From Parasitella parasitica (taxonomy: Eukaryota > Mucoromycota > Mucoromycetes > Mucorales > Mucoraceae): a stretch of DNA of 64,000 bases. Of the stretch, positions 12,378 through 23,330 are shown one piece after another. The position numbers and the translations under genes are program-made. The notes under the pieces are model-generated. The model saw nothing but the letters and a program-made list of their open reading frames with translations. It was not told the DNA's origin and did not search any database. The stretch lies in contig MU619241.1 of the NCBI GenBank assembly GCA_025201805.1, forward strand, positions 85,480 through 149,479, in the 5' to 3' direction. Every line of letters begins with the position of its first letter. The first letter of the stretch is position 1.

Positions 12378-12698
12378 TTTGATAAAGATTGCTACGAAGA
12401 TGATGGCGATGGCAATGAAAAAAAAAAAGAAGATGACAATTGGGAAAATGAATGATTTCCGTACAAAAACCACTGCATCTATACTGTCTCAGCAACCGAA
12501 ATCCTGGCACAACTATTTATTTATACAGTTAGCTAAAAATATAATCTTGGTTATATATCCACAAATTGCAAAAAAAAAAGTTAAAAATATATGTATAAAT
12601 TTCCATGATTGATTGTGGTTATGGAGCTCGAGCGCGTTGGAGTGATTATTAGTTACTGCTGTAAATGTTTTAAATAGTAGATATATTTTTTGCTTCTT
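12378..12698. other. Short convergent intergenic region
   Basis: About 320 nt between the stop of the small secreted protein (plus) and the stop of coronin (minus). It contains A-rich runs near 12420 and 12571. No gene. Confidence 0.45.
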
Positions 12699-14730
12699 TT
12701 AATCGGTCAAAGCGTTATCTGAATGAGGCAATTCCTCAAGTCTTTCGGCCTTAAGCTCCTCGTTCTTCTTGGCTAAGGTTACTTCAGCCAACTCTGTGCG
12801 AAGTTTGTCAATTTCAATCTCAAGAACACGAATCTTGGTGTCCTTTTGAGTAATCAAGTTCTTCAATTCTTCATTTTCCTTACAAAGTTCCTTCAGCTGA
12901 TTCTGAGTCTATAATTATTATTGCGTTGGTTTATGCAAAAATATAGGCGCATAATAAAAACTTACATTCTTCTCGGCAGAAGTGGCACTAGCAGATCCAG
13001 AGGAGGCAGATGCAGTATCCGGCTTGACATCGTCAACAGGCGCGGAAGGCGTGAATTCTTTCTTTTCCTTGACAGTGAAGCCAAGCTCAAGATCAATCAG
13101 CTTAGGATCGGCATCTTTACCCTCAAACCATTCATCAGCAGTAAGAGCAGGCTCATCGCTGATGCAAGGGGGGAAGATGTCGGATTGGAAAGCGTCAGAC
13201 TATAGAAAAATATACGGAATGTTTAAGATCTCCTTGATTATGATATACAGGCAGAGACAAAGATGTGATATACCTTTCTAGGCACAGTGAAAGAGATGGG
13301 CTCAATCAAGGTAGTGCCAACCTTGTAAGCTCTGGCGATTTCGCATTCATTGACATGAACACCACGCTTGGGTAAGAAGCCCATACCTCTTTGAGGGTCA
13401 GTAGCCTTAAACTCAGAGAGAAGGAACAGGTCGTCATTATCGTATTCATAATAACGAATATTACCGTCACTACATGTAAGAAAAAAAGGAGGGGGGAGGC
13501 GTATAAGGAGGCAGTTTTAGCATAAGCAAAGTAAAGCTTACCCTTTGCCAGCAAGATACAACATTTTGGTACCTGCATCATAGAAAGGCATGATGACACC
13601 AGAAGAAGTATCCAAAAATTCAGATTTGATGGGCTTAGCGAGATTAGTAGCGTCCCACAAGTTCAATTGACGATCACTCATGCGAGAAAAGCCTGTGGTT
13701 GCCAAACGGTCTGTCTCGCCAAGCCATACAACGCGAGAACCTTTGATACCTTGATGGCCAGGACCTTCCTGAATGACTTTGTTGGCACGGACATCAAATA
13801 CGCGAAGCTTTTTATCTCTGCAGGTGGTTGCTAAAAGAGACCCATTGTAATTCCATGCCATGGATTGAATGATTTCATTGTGGCCCGTGATTTCCTGCTT
13901 TTCTAATCCCTTTTCAATATCCCACAACTTGATGGTGTGATCAGCACTTGAAGAAGCCAAAACATTTTCAGCAACTGGGTGGAAAAGAACATGGCCAACT
14001 TTGCTACAAATCATGGGGTTATGCATTGTTCTCACAGCGTTAGTAAACAAACTTACCGGCCATGACCAGATAATTTCAACACAGGAGTAACCTCTTCTTG
14101 ATTTTCGGCGTACTCTTCGGGGATGTTCCAAATCATAATCTTACTGTCCTCTGCTCCAGAGGCAATAACATAGTCGTTGAAGGGATTGAAGTCGGTATCA
14201 AGAACAGGGGCAGTGTGTCCTCGGTAAAGAGGATAGTTGTCAGGCAATTTGCCTATCCATACCAGCTCAATATGTTAGGCTTTTTTGCGCCGTGCAAACA
14301 AGAAAAACTTACCAAGTTGAGTGTGAGGGATTACAGCAAAAGCACCTCCACCAGAAGCGTTCCAATTAACAGAAATGAAAAGCTAATCATTGTACCACCA
14401 TATTAAGTCTTCTTCTTCTTGATTTTTCTTATTTTTTTTTTTTTTTTTTGAAAAAAAGGAGCATACCTGTTGCAGATTTGTCGCCGTGCCGTATTTTCTT
14501 TTTAATGGTATTTGTCAACTCAAGGCACACGTTATCTGCAGCTTGTGGCTTGATAATCTGATTTGTCATTTCAGGTTGCCAGCCTTTTTTTGAAAACTTA
14601 CAGGATTTGCCTTGACCATGTTGGTATCCCAGGCATTGGCACTTACACGAAGATTATCATAGCAGAAATCTCGCTTGGCGCAAGTACCATAAACGTGGCG
14701 ATATTTAGAGGGGCGAACAAAGAAAGCCAT
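12699..14730 (-). CDS. Coronin, actin-binding WD40 protein
   Basis: Actin-filament-binding protein of cortical patches that works with Arp2/3 and cofilin. Seven exons on the minus strand (14730-14602, 14382-14313, 14252-14057, 14003-13542, 13469-13274, 13199-12966, 12908-12699) give 498 residues. The N-terminus FVRPSKYRHVYG and the motif VNWNASGGGAFAVIPH are coronin signatures. WD repeats follow, for example HTAPVLDTDFNPFNDYVIAS and SSSADHTIKLWDIEKG. The unique region after the propeller is acidic and Ser/Ala rich, and the last 69 residues form a coiled coil (KENEELKNLITQKDTKIRVL) for oligomerisation. The first intron (14383-14601, 219 nt) is much longer than the other five and contains a separate open island, described on its own. 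Length is normal for a fungal coronin. Confidence 0.93.
14467..14569 (-). other. Open, splice-flanked island inside coronin intron 1 (VHS-like, possible poison exon)
   Basis: On the coding strand of coronin, an ATG at 14569 opens a frame (MTNQIIKPQAADNVC, then LELTNTIKKKIRHGDKSAT) that runs to a GTATGC donor at 14466. An acceptor-like CAG at 14558-14560 would define a 91-nt exon (14557-14467). The peptide resembles the third helix region of VHS/ENTH-type domains (as in Lsb5), but the rest of such a domain is not found nearby. If included in coronin mRNA, 91 nt shifts the frame and reaches a stop early in the next exon. It could be a regulated poison exon, an inserted exon fragment, or chance. 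Confidence 0.35.
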
Positions 14731-15095
14731 GACTCAGTTGCTATGGTAACGTGTTTGTGAATGAAGCCTTGTTGATTTGCAACCGTTGACACTTACATTT
14801 AGAGGCGAGAGAAATGAATAGAATGGGGAAAGGAAAAAAAGAAAGAAGAAAGAAATTAAGAAACCAAAGATGGTATATTTAAATAGAAACAAATTGAACG
14901 CACACGACGACCACTACTAGAAAGTCCGGCTCTGATCTTCCTTGAAGGCACAATCCCCCTCTTCACTTCAAATTATACATCACAGCTTGCAACTGTTGGC
15001 TTGCATTCGGGTTTGGACCCGTAATTTCATTGTATTTTTGTACAAATACAGATTGCAGCATAACAACGTAAAATTTTATTAGGCGTGTAGTTTTC
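14731..15095. other. Intergenic region upstream of coronin
   Basis: About 365 nt with the coronin leader (A-rich around 14830-14870 on the plus strand) and the 3' end of the Gon7-like gene. No coding signal. Confidence 0.45.
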
Positions 15096-15377
15096 CTAAG
15101 GCTTTGTTTTTAATTTTTTAGAGGCTTGTTCTTCACAAATCGAAGGCTCTTCTTCGTCTGCTTGCTCTTCTTGCTTCTGCTTTTCAATTTCATCCTCTTC
15201 AACTGTAGCCACTTTGCTTTGCTTTTCTTGCTCTAAAATGTGTGTCAGAAATGTGTTTACTTGTTCTTTCAAGCTGAGAATATTGTCAGTCAAGGTTTTA
15301 CTGTCGTCAAGAGGCACCTCTATGAGTTTACTAGTTGTGTTTTCTGTGTTATTGTACGTTGCTGTAAGGTTCGGCAT
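15096..15377 (-). CDS. Gon7-like subunit of the KEOPS/EKC complex
   Basis: Single-exon protein of 93 residues. It opens MPNLTATYNN, then has a spaced segment ending in SLKEQVNTFLTHILEQEK. This combination (LTA-Y start, a variable loop, then a helix with VNxFLTxxxEQEK) matches the fungal Gon7 family, the small accessory subunit that binds Pcc1 in the KEOPS complex. KEOPS makes the t6A37 modification of ANN-decoding tRNAs and has roles in telomere maintenance. The last 40 residues are very acidic and Gln/Glu-rich and end KKLKTKP. Gon7 proteins are short and poorly conserved, so the match rests on a few positions and on length. Confidence 0.65.
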   Translation of the reverse strand: MPNLTATYNNTENTTSKLIEVPLDDSKTLTDNILSLKEQVNTFLTHILEQEKQSKVATVEEDEIEKQKQEEQADEEEPSICEEQASKKLKTKP

Positions 15378-16546
15378 GGCTGCTTGTATCTAATGGAACA
15401 CCTAGAATTTCGTATTGTTCAACAGGTAAAGCAAAAAGAAGAAAGAAAAGAAAATCAATAGGCTTCAACCCCGCCAAATATTTTATAGCACTCTAGCAAT
15501 GATGGTTGTTTAAATAAGTTGAGGAAGATAACTCTTGGTATGAACGCCCTCCAACCCCAATAATGCAGCATTATTTGCCACGTTACAAAAAGCGAAAGCA
15601 TGCCATGGGATTGTGTTTCTGAACAGCGTATTTGATTTGTCGGACCATATTTACAATGGGCTAAAAGCGATTGTTCACTAGCGAAAAATGGGAGATCATC
15701 AAGCACATCAATAAAGCTCTTAAAAACCAAAATACTGGATGCCTATAGAGTTGCTTGAAATGCCACACTTGCATTTCTTAACTCTAACCATGAGCACATT
15801 TACAGCATCGACGCTCACATTGTTATTTTTTTTTATTGAACAAGAAACGGCATGGTGAGCACACAGAAATGCACAGAACTCGATAGACTTGTCAAACTCT
15901 GGGTACCAATTCTCCAGACATTGTTTCAAGGCAACAAATCAAGTGTAAATGGGCAGAGTCGAAAGCTTATTACGATGATTACAAAATCGAATACAGATTT
16001 GTAGTGTTCAAAAATGACCAGGTGGTCGCTTTGCTTGATAGCGAAGCTGCAAGATATCTTTACAATCAGAAACAAATGATGACCAGCTTGAACTCGCCGT
16101 ATAAAGCAAATGCAGCATTGACTACATCATCCAGCAATCAGCATCTTTAACATTCGGAAGACCTTGATGCGCATGATTCAAATCAGCCAAAACCTATGGA
16201 AAGTCAAAAACACTGCGCTTATGTGATTGTGGACTTTATTGTATTTAGCATCACGCCATATTGTTCTTGGTCACAATAAATTCTCTGAATAGTAATAATA
16301 ACAAAAAAGATTCATAATTCACATAGGAGCAAGTAAATGTGTTTGGAAAACTGTAGACCTACTGCACCAATCCCAAGGAATTACTCATAGGACATGGTTG
16401 TGAACATAGAGAAAAAGGAGGCTGCCCCATTTGAGGCTAAATGCGATCCTTTAAAGATTGTGTTGGGCCTGTCAACGGAACATAGACCTAAAGCAACGAG
16501 TATTTTGTATTCGAGTTATAGGTGATGACTGTAAAAGTAACTAGTT
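15378..16546. other. Intergenic region with a coding-like remnant
   Basis: About 1.2 kb between the Gon7-like and sulfotransferase-fold genes. The only protein-like segment is on the plus strand at 15887-16150, described separately. The rest gives short chance frames. Confidence 0.4.
15887..16150 (+). pseudogene. Open coding-like fragment without start, unknown origin
   Basis: An 87-codon open stretch ending in TAA reads in part KCKWAESKAYYDDYKIEYRF and VVFKNDQVVALLDSEAARYL. The composition (mixed charged and aromatic residues) looks like genuine protein rather than translated AT-rich spacer. There is an in-frame stop directly upstream, an AG acceptor-like site at 15886, and no convincing upstream exon with a start. 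It may be the 3' exon of a decayed gene or part of a transposon-derived gene. No family recognised. Confidence 0.3.
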
Positions 16547-17287
16547 TTATTGACCACAAACTTCAAGGTTTTTGATAGAGGCATCGAGGATTAATTTTGC
16601 TTTTGTCTCTTTCATGTGGGCATTGAATTGAGCTGCGGAATTTACTTTTGGATATGGCATGTCAACAGGTACATTTTTATCAAGGAACTTACAAAGCCCA
16701 TCCCATCCCTCACCGAGCTTGTAAACATACAGTTGATCGGCAGGTATCAACTCTTTCACCTGCTTTATGTGATTTTCATAGTACATTTTCATAGCCTCCC
16801 TATCCAAATCTTCACCTTTACGCTGAAGAGGGCCATCACAAATAATTTCTTGGACAAGCTTTCTGTAATAAAAGCGTGGGTTACCTTCTTCTATAGGAGG
16901 GGGATTTTTTAAGGCAGGCCAGATGGTATTTTCCATTGATGTGAACCAATCTTGAAAATCTCTTTCAGTCAAGATAACTTTTGCGTCAGGATATTTGGCA
17001 AAAAGATGCTTGTAAAAGTAGGCTCCAGTGAAATCAGCACAAGCATCGTAGCCAGCATATACTTTATCCCAGTCAGCAGTGTCTCTATTTACTGCAGCAT
17101 TGTAAAATAGCTCACTATCTTTAAAATCACTATGTTTCATTTCCTTCAAGTGGTGGCATTTATACCTATGAAGCATGTATTAGTATTTTGCCTAGATGTA
17201 CGCTACACTTCCTCACCCCAATGAATTCATAGCGAGACTGAAGCTGCTGGTGCCTGTGCGGCCAAGACTTGCATTAATGACTTTCAT
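16547..17287 (-). CDS. P-loop sulfotransferase-fold protein
   Basis: Two exons (17287-17217 and 17165-16547) give 229 residues. Splicing is needed to attach the N-terminal nucleotide-binding loop: MKVINASLGRTGTSSFSLAM, with RTGTSS as the 5'-phosphosulfate-binding-type P-loop, joined to GYKCHHLKEM. Downstream come DKVYAGYDACADFTGAYFYK, the second strand YPDAKVILTERDFQDWFTSM (a 3'-phosphate-binding-like R) and the C-terminal KLGEGWDGLCKFLDKNVP. This matches the fungal Sulfotransfer_4 family, often mislabelled NAD-dependent epimerase. The substrate is unknown. The chain is short and complete, with no membrane anchor or signal peptide, so it is probably cytosolic. The 51-nt intron has a GTGAGG donor and a CTAAT branch site. 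Confidence 0.82.
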
Positions 17288-17813
17288 AGATGCTGTATAC
17301 AATTGCAATAATATTAAAGAAAAGAGCGCGATACCCAAACATAAAGTTGATTTTTATACATGCAGTAAAGTTAGGACTGCAGGTATGCATTCGTGGCTCT
17401 CCTTATGAATAGCTGGCAAGTTCAGGACCTTGTGTTTCATGGATCTTCAAACAAAAAATATTTCCATGGTTGCACGAGTCTATTAGTACAACTGGCCATT
17501 CATCTTTTGAAAGATGGAAATTACACTCTCCGTGTTTTTTTCGAGCTAGAGTTCAGCAAACTAAATGTACGGTTTATTACGTTATAAAATGGTGCATGGT
17601 CCGTAATGATATAAAGCATTGGGGGGTAGTAGTTTGATGACCACGATTATGTATAATCAAGCTAAATATTTGTGTTGGAGTTATGTTATATAATAAAAAG
17701 TAACGGTCGTTTGAAGAGTATCGTGCATACTTTTTTTGTAGATCTTTATACACAAACCACAGTAGATAAGGAATCCGGGTAGAATCCAGTAATCTAACCA
17801 AGGCAAATGTCTC
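17288..17813. other. Intergenic region between two minus-strand genes
   Basis: About 530 nt upstream of the sulfotransferase-fold gene and downstream of the helicase gene. Short frames only, nothing supported. Confidence 0.45.
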
Positions 17814-19400
17814 TCAAGTCATGACTGTTCCATCACGAATAGATCTCTTGATACGATCCGACATCATTCTATCCTTGCGTCCGATCAATGATGTAGCCTT
17901 CCCTGTTTGACCAGCACGAGCAGTTCTGCCTACTCGATGCAGGTAATCCACAACAGAAGTAGGGAAATCATACAAGATCACATGGTCCACAAACGTTGTA
18001 TCAATGCCTCTTGAAGCAATATCCGTACTAACCAAAACATTGTGGTCCACCTTGCTTTCTTCTCCATCACCTTCTCCCGTTTTAGGTTGTGAAAACAACT
18101 CCAAGGCTTCGGCTCGACTCATGGGAGCATCTTTATACAGCGCCAAAGCATCTAAATTCTTGGTTTGCAAGAATTTATGCACAAGCTCTACTGATTTCTT
18201 GGTATTGCAAAACACGAGCGTCTTGTCGTCTTTGATGTTCTTTTTAAGCACTTCCAGCAATGCAAGTTGTCGATTTCCTTGGAAACGTTGAAGATCAACA
18301 AAAGACTGCTTCAAGTTTGGCAAGGCTTTATGCAATGAAGGTGTCGTAATCTTGGCAAGTTGAGGGAAAAGTGTATCCAACACATTGTGAACAGAACGGG
18401 GTAACGTTGCAGACACTACAATAACCTTTTCCGGCGTCCTTCTTTTTTCAGCACTTTCCTGCACATGTTTGATAATCTTTCGACAATCGTCTCCCCATCC
18501 AGCATCAAACAAGGAATCTGCTTCATCAATAATCAAATAGCGAGTATCAGCCAGTGAAAGTGTACCATCTTTTTGATAGGCAAGTAATGTAGTGGGCGTC
18601 GTTACTAGTATGTCTATAGGTCCGCTAGCGAGCATTTCAGATATTTGACTTCTAGGTGTGCGTCCTCCCAGTCCAGCAGCACGAAATTTGGTTATATGGC
18701 TCAATCCTTTACAACTCTTCACTACCTGACCCACCAACTCTCGCGTTGGCACCAACACAATAGCTCTGGGATGATCTAATCGTCTTTTCACAAAACCTTT
18801 TGTTTTTTCATCTTGTTTCAACATGTCAACGGTGGGTAATAAATAGGACAAGGTCTTTCCTGATCCGGTTTCTGCTGCTACCAATACATGTCTCTTGCGA
18901 CGATCCAATATTTGAGGTATGGCCAACCCTTGAATCTCGGTAGGCTTAAGTAGCTCGACGCCTCCCAACACTGTCTTTGCTGCAATAATAGTTTCTGAAC
19001 TAAGCCCTAAGTCATCAAAGGTTTTTGTGGCTAAATATGCAGACAGCTGCTTTGCATTGCTAGGTAGTTTTTCAGTGACTAAATCAGGATCCTTTCGAAA
19101 CGAAAGTCGAGCGCTAGGCTTGATGGCTTCTAGCCTTCTTTTTACTGGGACATAGGGTGCATTTGTTTTGGGTTTACTGGTTTTAAGGGCTGTTTTAAGT
19201 AGATCACGACGCTCACGGCCGTTCAGTCCATCAGGTTTCAAATGCTTTGTCAGAGATGAAACATTGGGTTTACGCAGTGCTGATCGTTTGGAACACGCTA
19301 CCGATGTCGTCGAAAAAAAACGAATACAGGATTCTAAACTGTGAGCCATGGCTATTGATTTGCGTAGAGCGACGGAATTCATGTCTTGTGCTAATGTCAA
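17814..19400 (-). CDS. MRH4: Mitochondrial DEAD-box RNA helicase, Mrh4-like
   Basis: ATP-dependent RNA helicase of 528 residues in one exon. Yeast Mrh4 acts in assembly of the mitochondrial large ribosomal subunit. All core motifs are present in order: Q-motif region LLKPTEIQGLAIPQ near 150-163, motif I AAETGSGKT (175-183), motif Ia PTREL (219-222), GG and TP motifs, motif II DEAD (292-295), motif III SAT (330-332), motif V STDIASRGID and motif VI HRVGRTARAG near 490. The N-terminal 45 residues are Arg/Ser-rich without acidic patches and fit a mitochondrial presequence; the Met at 18 (MAHSLESCIRFFS) is an alternative start that keeps it. The assignment to Mrh4 rather than another DEAD-box protein rests on the basic N-terminus, the LVTTPTTLL segment and overall size. 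Confidence 0.85.
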   Translation of the reverse strand: MTLAQDMNSVALRKSIAMAHSLESCIRFFSTTSVACSKRSALRKPNVSSLTKHLKPDGLNGRERRDLLKTALKTSKPKTNAPYVPVKRRLEAIKPSARLSFRKDPDLVTEKLPSNAKQLSAYLATKTFDDLGLSSETIIAAKTVLGGVELLKPTEIQGLAIPQILDRRKRHVLVAAETGSGKTLSYLLPTVDMLKQDEKTKGFVKRRLDHPRAIVLVPTRELVGQVVKSCKGLSHITKFRAAGLGGRTPRSQISEMLASGPIDILVTTPTTLLAYQKDGTLSLADTRYLIIDEADSLFDAGWGDDCRKIIKHVQESAEKRRTPEKVIVVSATLPRSVHNVLDTLFPQLAKITTPSLHKALPNLKQSFVDLQRFQGNRQLALLEVLKKNIKDDKTLVFCNTKKSVELVHKFLQTKNLDALALYKDAPMSRAEALELFSQPKTGEGDGEESKVDHNVLVSTDIASRGIDTTFVDHVILYDFPTSVVDYLHRVGRTARAGQTGKATSLIGRKDRMMSDRIKRSIRDGTVMT

Positions 19401-20029
19401 AGAGGAAACATTGCTGAGGGGCCCCTAATTTTGTTTACAAGCAGACCATCATCAACAGGAAAACCAGTCTTCAGATGTAGCAGTCTGCTACAAACTACTC
19501 GATTGAACCAAACATGCAAGTGATGTTTAAATGGCCTCAAATTAGGATGCATAGATTAAGCAGATATGTTAAGACAACAAAAAGACCATGATATACATTA
19601 ATCAGATCTCTGCAAACACAACAGATACTGAACTCTAGCAGCCGTTAACACAGATCTATTTAAGCCCAATATAGCATGATCGCCTTATTTGGGGCATTGA
19701 ACGCTCAATATAAGATTGCTTTCAAAGCCAAAGGAATGTCCAAACGCAATACTTCTTTAGAATGCGTTACGTACAAGCATAGCTGATGCTCATATTAAAA
19801 AGCCACGATCCGAATATCAAAAAAGTGCAGAACCTCCCTAAGTAACCATTTATCTTACAAGGAGATATTTTTGTAGGTAATATTTATATGTTTGTAGTAA
19901 TAATAAGGTTTACAGAAATAAAAGTAGTAATATAAAGTAATATAAAAGGGGAACAGACGGACAGACAAAAAAACTAAAAAAAAAATAAAAAAAAAAAAAA
20001 TGCAAAAGCTTAAGTGAAAAAAAAAAAAG

Positions 20030-20072
<43 letters not shown>

Positions 20073-20170
20073 GGGAGGGAGAAGCTGATAAGATAAGTAT
20101 AGTAAAATATATATGCTAAAGAAATAAAATATAGAAATAATAATGAATACGGTTGGTCTGTTATAGTCGA
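19401..20170. other. Intergenic region with homopolymer tracts
   Basis: About 770 nt upstream of the Mrh4-like gene and downstream of the RRM protein gene. Besides the A/G homopolymer run (separate entry) nothing coding is visible. Confidence 0.45.
20033..20075. repeat. A-run followed directly by G-run
   Basis: About 32 A (20033-20064) immediately followed by 11 G (20065-20075), with further A-rich tracts at 19976-20030. It lies about 100 nt past the stop of the minus-strand RRM gene, probably in its 3' UTR, where the RNA would read C11 then U32. Exact lengths may be affected by sequencing error. Confidence 0.7.
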
Positions 20171-21886
20171 TTATTGAGCATAGATTTGATTCAATCGCCA
20201 ATCAACATTTTGTTGTTGTTGCTGCTGCTGCTGCTGTTGTTGCTGTTGTTGCTGTTGTTGCTGTTGTTGTTGAAGCTGCGGCTGCTGCTGCTTGTGGTGT
20301 TGTTGATGCAGAAGAAACTTTCTATCCTGTTCAGCGGTGTCCAACAAAGATCTAGTAACAGAGTTGAAAAGGTCGTCGGTGGTTGCATCAAGCAAGCTAT
20401 CAGTTGATAAAAATTTGAAGTCAGCAGGATAACTATGCTGTTGCTGTTGTTGCTGAATAGAAGGAAACGGAGACTGTGGAGGCGGTGAATGCTGCTGCTG
20501 AGCAAGAGGCATAAACGTCGATGAGAATGTTGGATATCCAGCGCTATACATGGCAGCAGGATGAGGCAGATTAATTGAAGGAGGAGAGCCAACAGATGAA
20601 GGAGTCGTATTTACCGAGGTGGTGGTGGATTTTTCATTTTGAGACCTACCCCAAGATAAACGAATACGAGAATTGCCAATCTGATATCCATTCATTTGTC
20701 GAATAGCCAATTCAGCGCAAGAACGAGAGACGTATTGAACAAACCCACAACCTTTTCCAGGAGGAATCTTCACATAGACGATTTCTCCAAAATGCTGGAA
20801 ATATTGGCGCAACTCTTCTTCGCAAATTGGAGCAGATAATCCACCAACAAATACGGTTGTGTTGCTCGACTGATTCATGGGCATCATCTCTTGCTTGTAC
20901 AATGGTGATTGCAGATGTTGCAACAATGGTGATTTATTGGGAGACGTCAAGAGCGAACAAGAGGACGGAGTAGACACAGCTGTACTTGCAAACGTTTGCT
21001 GCTGCTGTTGTTGCTGTTGTTGCTGTTGGTGCTGCTGCTGTTGTTGTTGAAGCTGCAGCTGCTGGAGCAGTTGCAATTGCTGAGACTGAGATTGCAATAA
21101 AGGCTGCTGTTGCTGAGAAGGCCTGTTCTTTGGTGTTGCAACCGAAACGCGAATAGCACGAGAACCGATAAAGTATCCTTGCATTTCAAGCAAAGCTCTT
21201 TGCTGATCCAGCTGCTCTGCAAAACGAACAAACCCATAACCGCGAGTCATTCCTGTCCTAGGGTCTGTCATGATTTTAGCAGATTTGCAAGACATGTATC
21301 GTGATTGAAATGCAACCAAAAGATCAATTTCAGTAGTTTCAGGGCTCAAATCGCCCACGAAAATAGAGTATTCTGGTTGTCTGTCCTCTCTGCAATCAAA
21401 GGAGGTCAACATTAACATTTGGTTATAAAACATGCGGTCGTACGTACCTTCTGTCGATAAGACCACCGCCAGACGCCCAGTTCAATTTAAACGGCTTGAG
21501 AGAGTTAGGCATCAACACACCATTGTAGCTGTGCATGGCCCGTCTTGCAGCAACCGCAGTACCGAAATCAACAAAGGCGTAGCCGGCGCTAATACTGCTT
21601 TTACCAGTTAGCACAGCACACATTACAACACGCTATTTTCACACTGACTACTTTACCCTGTTACTTTGTCTCTAATCACTTTCACCATGACTTTTTCGTT
21701 CAAATTAAACCACAACTGTTGGATATAAACTTCATCTTGCCACTGTTCAAGTTCTCCCATCCTAGCACATGTTGTTAATAAAGAAAAAAATCGTCATTTT
21801 GTTTGATAGAGTGAAATTTACCAAAGAGTTGTCTTTTGTTGTTCATTAGGAACCAGTTGAGAATTCAACTCAAATGGATAAGACAT
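20171..21886 (-). CDS. Three-RRM RNA-binding protein with polyQ, Nam8/Ngr1/Csx1 type
   Basis: RNA-binding protein, probably acting in splicing (Nam8, U1 snRNP) or mRNA stability (Ngr1, Csx1). Four minus-strand exons (21886-21822, 21761-21657, 21597-21448, 21389-20171) give 512 residues. RRM1 begins with the family-typical LWMGELEQWQDE and includes GYAFVDFGT. RRM2 has SIFVGDLSPE and GYGFVRF (about 114-191). RRM3 has TVFVGGLSAP and GCGFVQYV (about 283-355). Two long glutamine-rich linkers, encoded by mixed CAG/CAA, lie between RRM2 and RRM3 and near the C-terminus, and a third Q/S/P-rich region follows RRM3. The exact orthologue (splicing or decay factor) cannot be decided from sequence alone. 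Confidence 0.88.
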
Positions 21887-22040
21887 GTAGCGAGGTAGAG
21901 AAAAAGAAAGCCCTCTTTTATTTTATTTTTTGTGTGTAGTATTGAAGAAAAGAAAGCGGTAGAAGGAATATCAAAAAAATTTTAAAGGATATCAAACGGT
22001 GTCAGACACTAAATTCTATAGGTGGGAAAAACAGATTTGA

Positions 22041-23330
22041 CTATGCTGCCAGTCTTGATTTTTTAATGACGCGAGTAAATCCAAAATTGGCGTTGCTGGC
22101 CGTAGCAGTGTTTCTGCGTTTCTTGCTGTTGAAAGACGTCGATGTTATACATTTGTTGATAAAAGTAACTGCTGCCTCTGTATTGAGATCGATGGCACGC
22201 ACGGGGTCGATTTGGAAGGGAGACCTAAAGTCAAACAGCGTAAAGTATCGCAACACGAGCAATACATCAGACTGATGCTGGTGTTCAGTTCCGTTCAGCG
22301 TCAGGCAGATACTTTGGCTGGAGCAGGTTGAGCTATCAATTAGTTCCTTCACAGACTCAAAGTTGTCAGGCCAGAATGTAAATTGTTCGCTCAGTATCGC
22401 AATCACTGGTTTTTTTATTTGAACTTGTTTGTCCACCATCATCATCAGCGGTTGTGCCCAGGGATCGAGTAGGACCCCACATTGGAATCTGCAGTTTTTC
22501 GCATTCAAAACGAGCATCTATACGTACACATTGTAAGCATGTCAAAATGTATTTTACAGCAATTCTGTCGCCTAGTTACCGTTGTTGCTCCTCCAAAGCT
22601 ATGGCCTGCCATCACCAAGGATTTCATATCTAGCTTGCCTTTAAGCTGTGGTGCATTTGCCTCATTCAGCCCCTTTACAGCAATTTCGTCTAGACCAGCT
22701 ACACACAAATCAACTTCAGACACTCTATGTCGAAGTTGGTGATGCCTGAACCCCCAAATTTCAGGGGGAACGTTATCATATTGTATCCATTCATCATCAA
22801 TGCCTTTTGCTAAACTTGCAGATCCATCTCTATGCTCAATGGCTACAACCACAAATCCGTGGCTGGCCAGATCAGAGCAAATGCTTGAATAAATTAATCG
22901 ATTGCCACCAAGGCCATGCGAAAATACAACAACTGGAAATGGCCTTTTTTGGTCATCTAGTATTTCTGCATCTTTATAAAATCGTGTTTTCTTGATGGAC
23001 GCCAACCCCGACAACCAATTTGATAGAAATGCCGGCAATTTAGCAATATCACACAATGCTACATACCGTCTCATATTAGCGTCCTTATGTTATGATGATG
23101 TTCAACAGCTTGCATAAATACAAACCTTTGGCGTATTGTGAGTCTGTAATCCAATTGGCTTTATGGTCATATTTTTTAATATTTGCAGGATAATATAGTC
23201 GCATCAATACAGATCTCGCCAACGACTTGTTATTATCAACTGCGGGATTTCTATTCTTCCATTCAATGTCGTGGCAACCAACAGCAAATTTACCAGTTAA
23301 AGAAGGGAAATTGGCTAATATTAAAGACAT
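22041..23330 (-). CDS. Platelet-activating-factor acetylhydrolase-like esterase
   Basis: Alpha/beta-hydrolase of the PAF-AH (group VII/VIII phospholipase A2) family, which removes short or oxidised acyl chains from phospholipids. Three exons (23330-23126, 23058-22580, 22517-22041) give 386 residues. The N-terminus contains GCHDIEWKN and LMRLYYPA. The oxyanion region is FPVVVFSHGLGGNRLIYSS, the nucleophile elbow is GHSFGGAT, the acidic residue is in GVLLDPWAQPL, and the histidine is in GTEHQHQSDVL. The first intron hides a near-miss acceptor: AAG at about 23086 would meet a stop codon, while TAG at 23059 keeps the frame and sits after a CTAAT branch site. No signal peptide; intracellular location likely. 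The C-terminal 30 residues are basic. Confidence 0.82.

Noticed and set aside
16616-16912. Plus-strand frame opposite the sulfotransferase-fold gene
   Set aside because: Antisense shadow of a well-supported coding exon.
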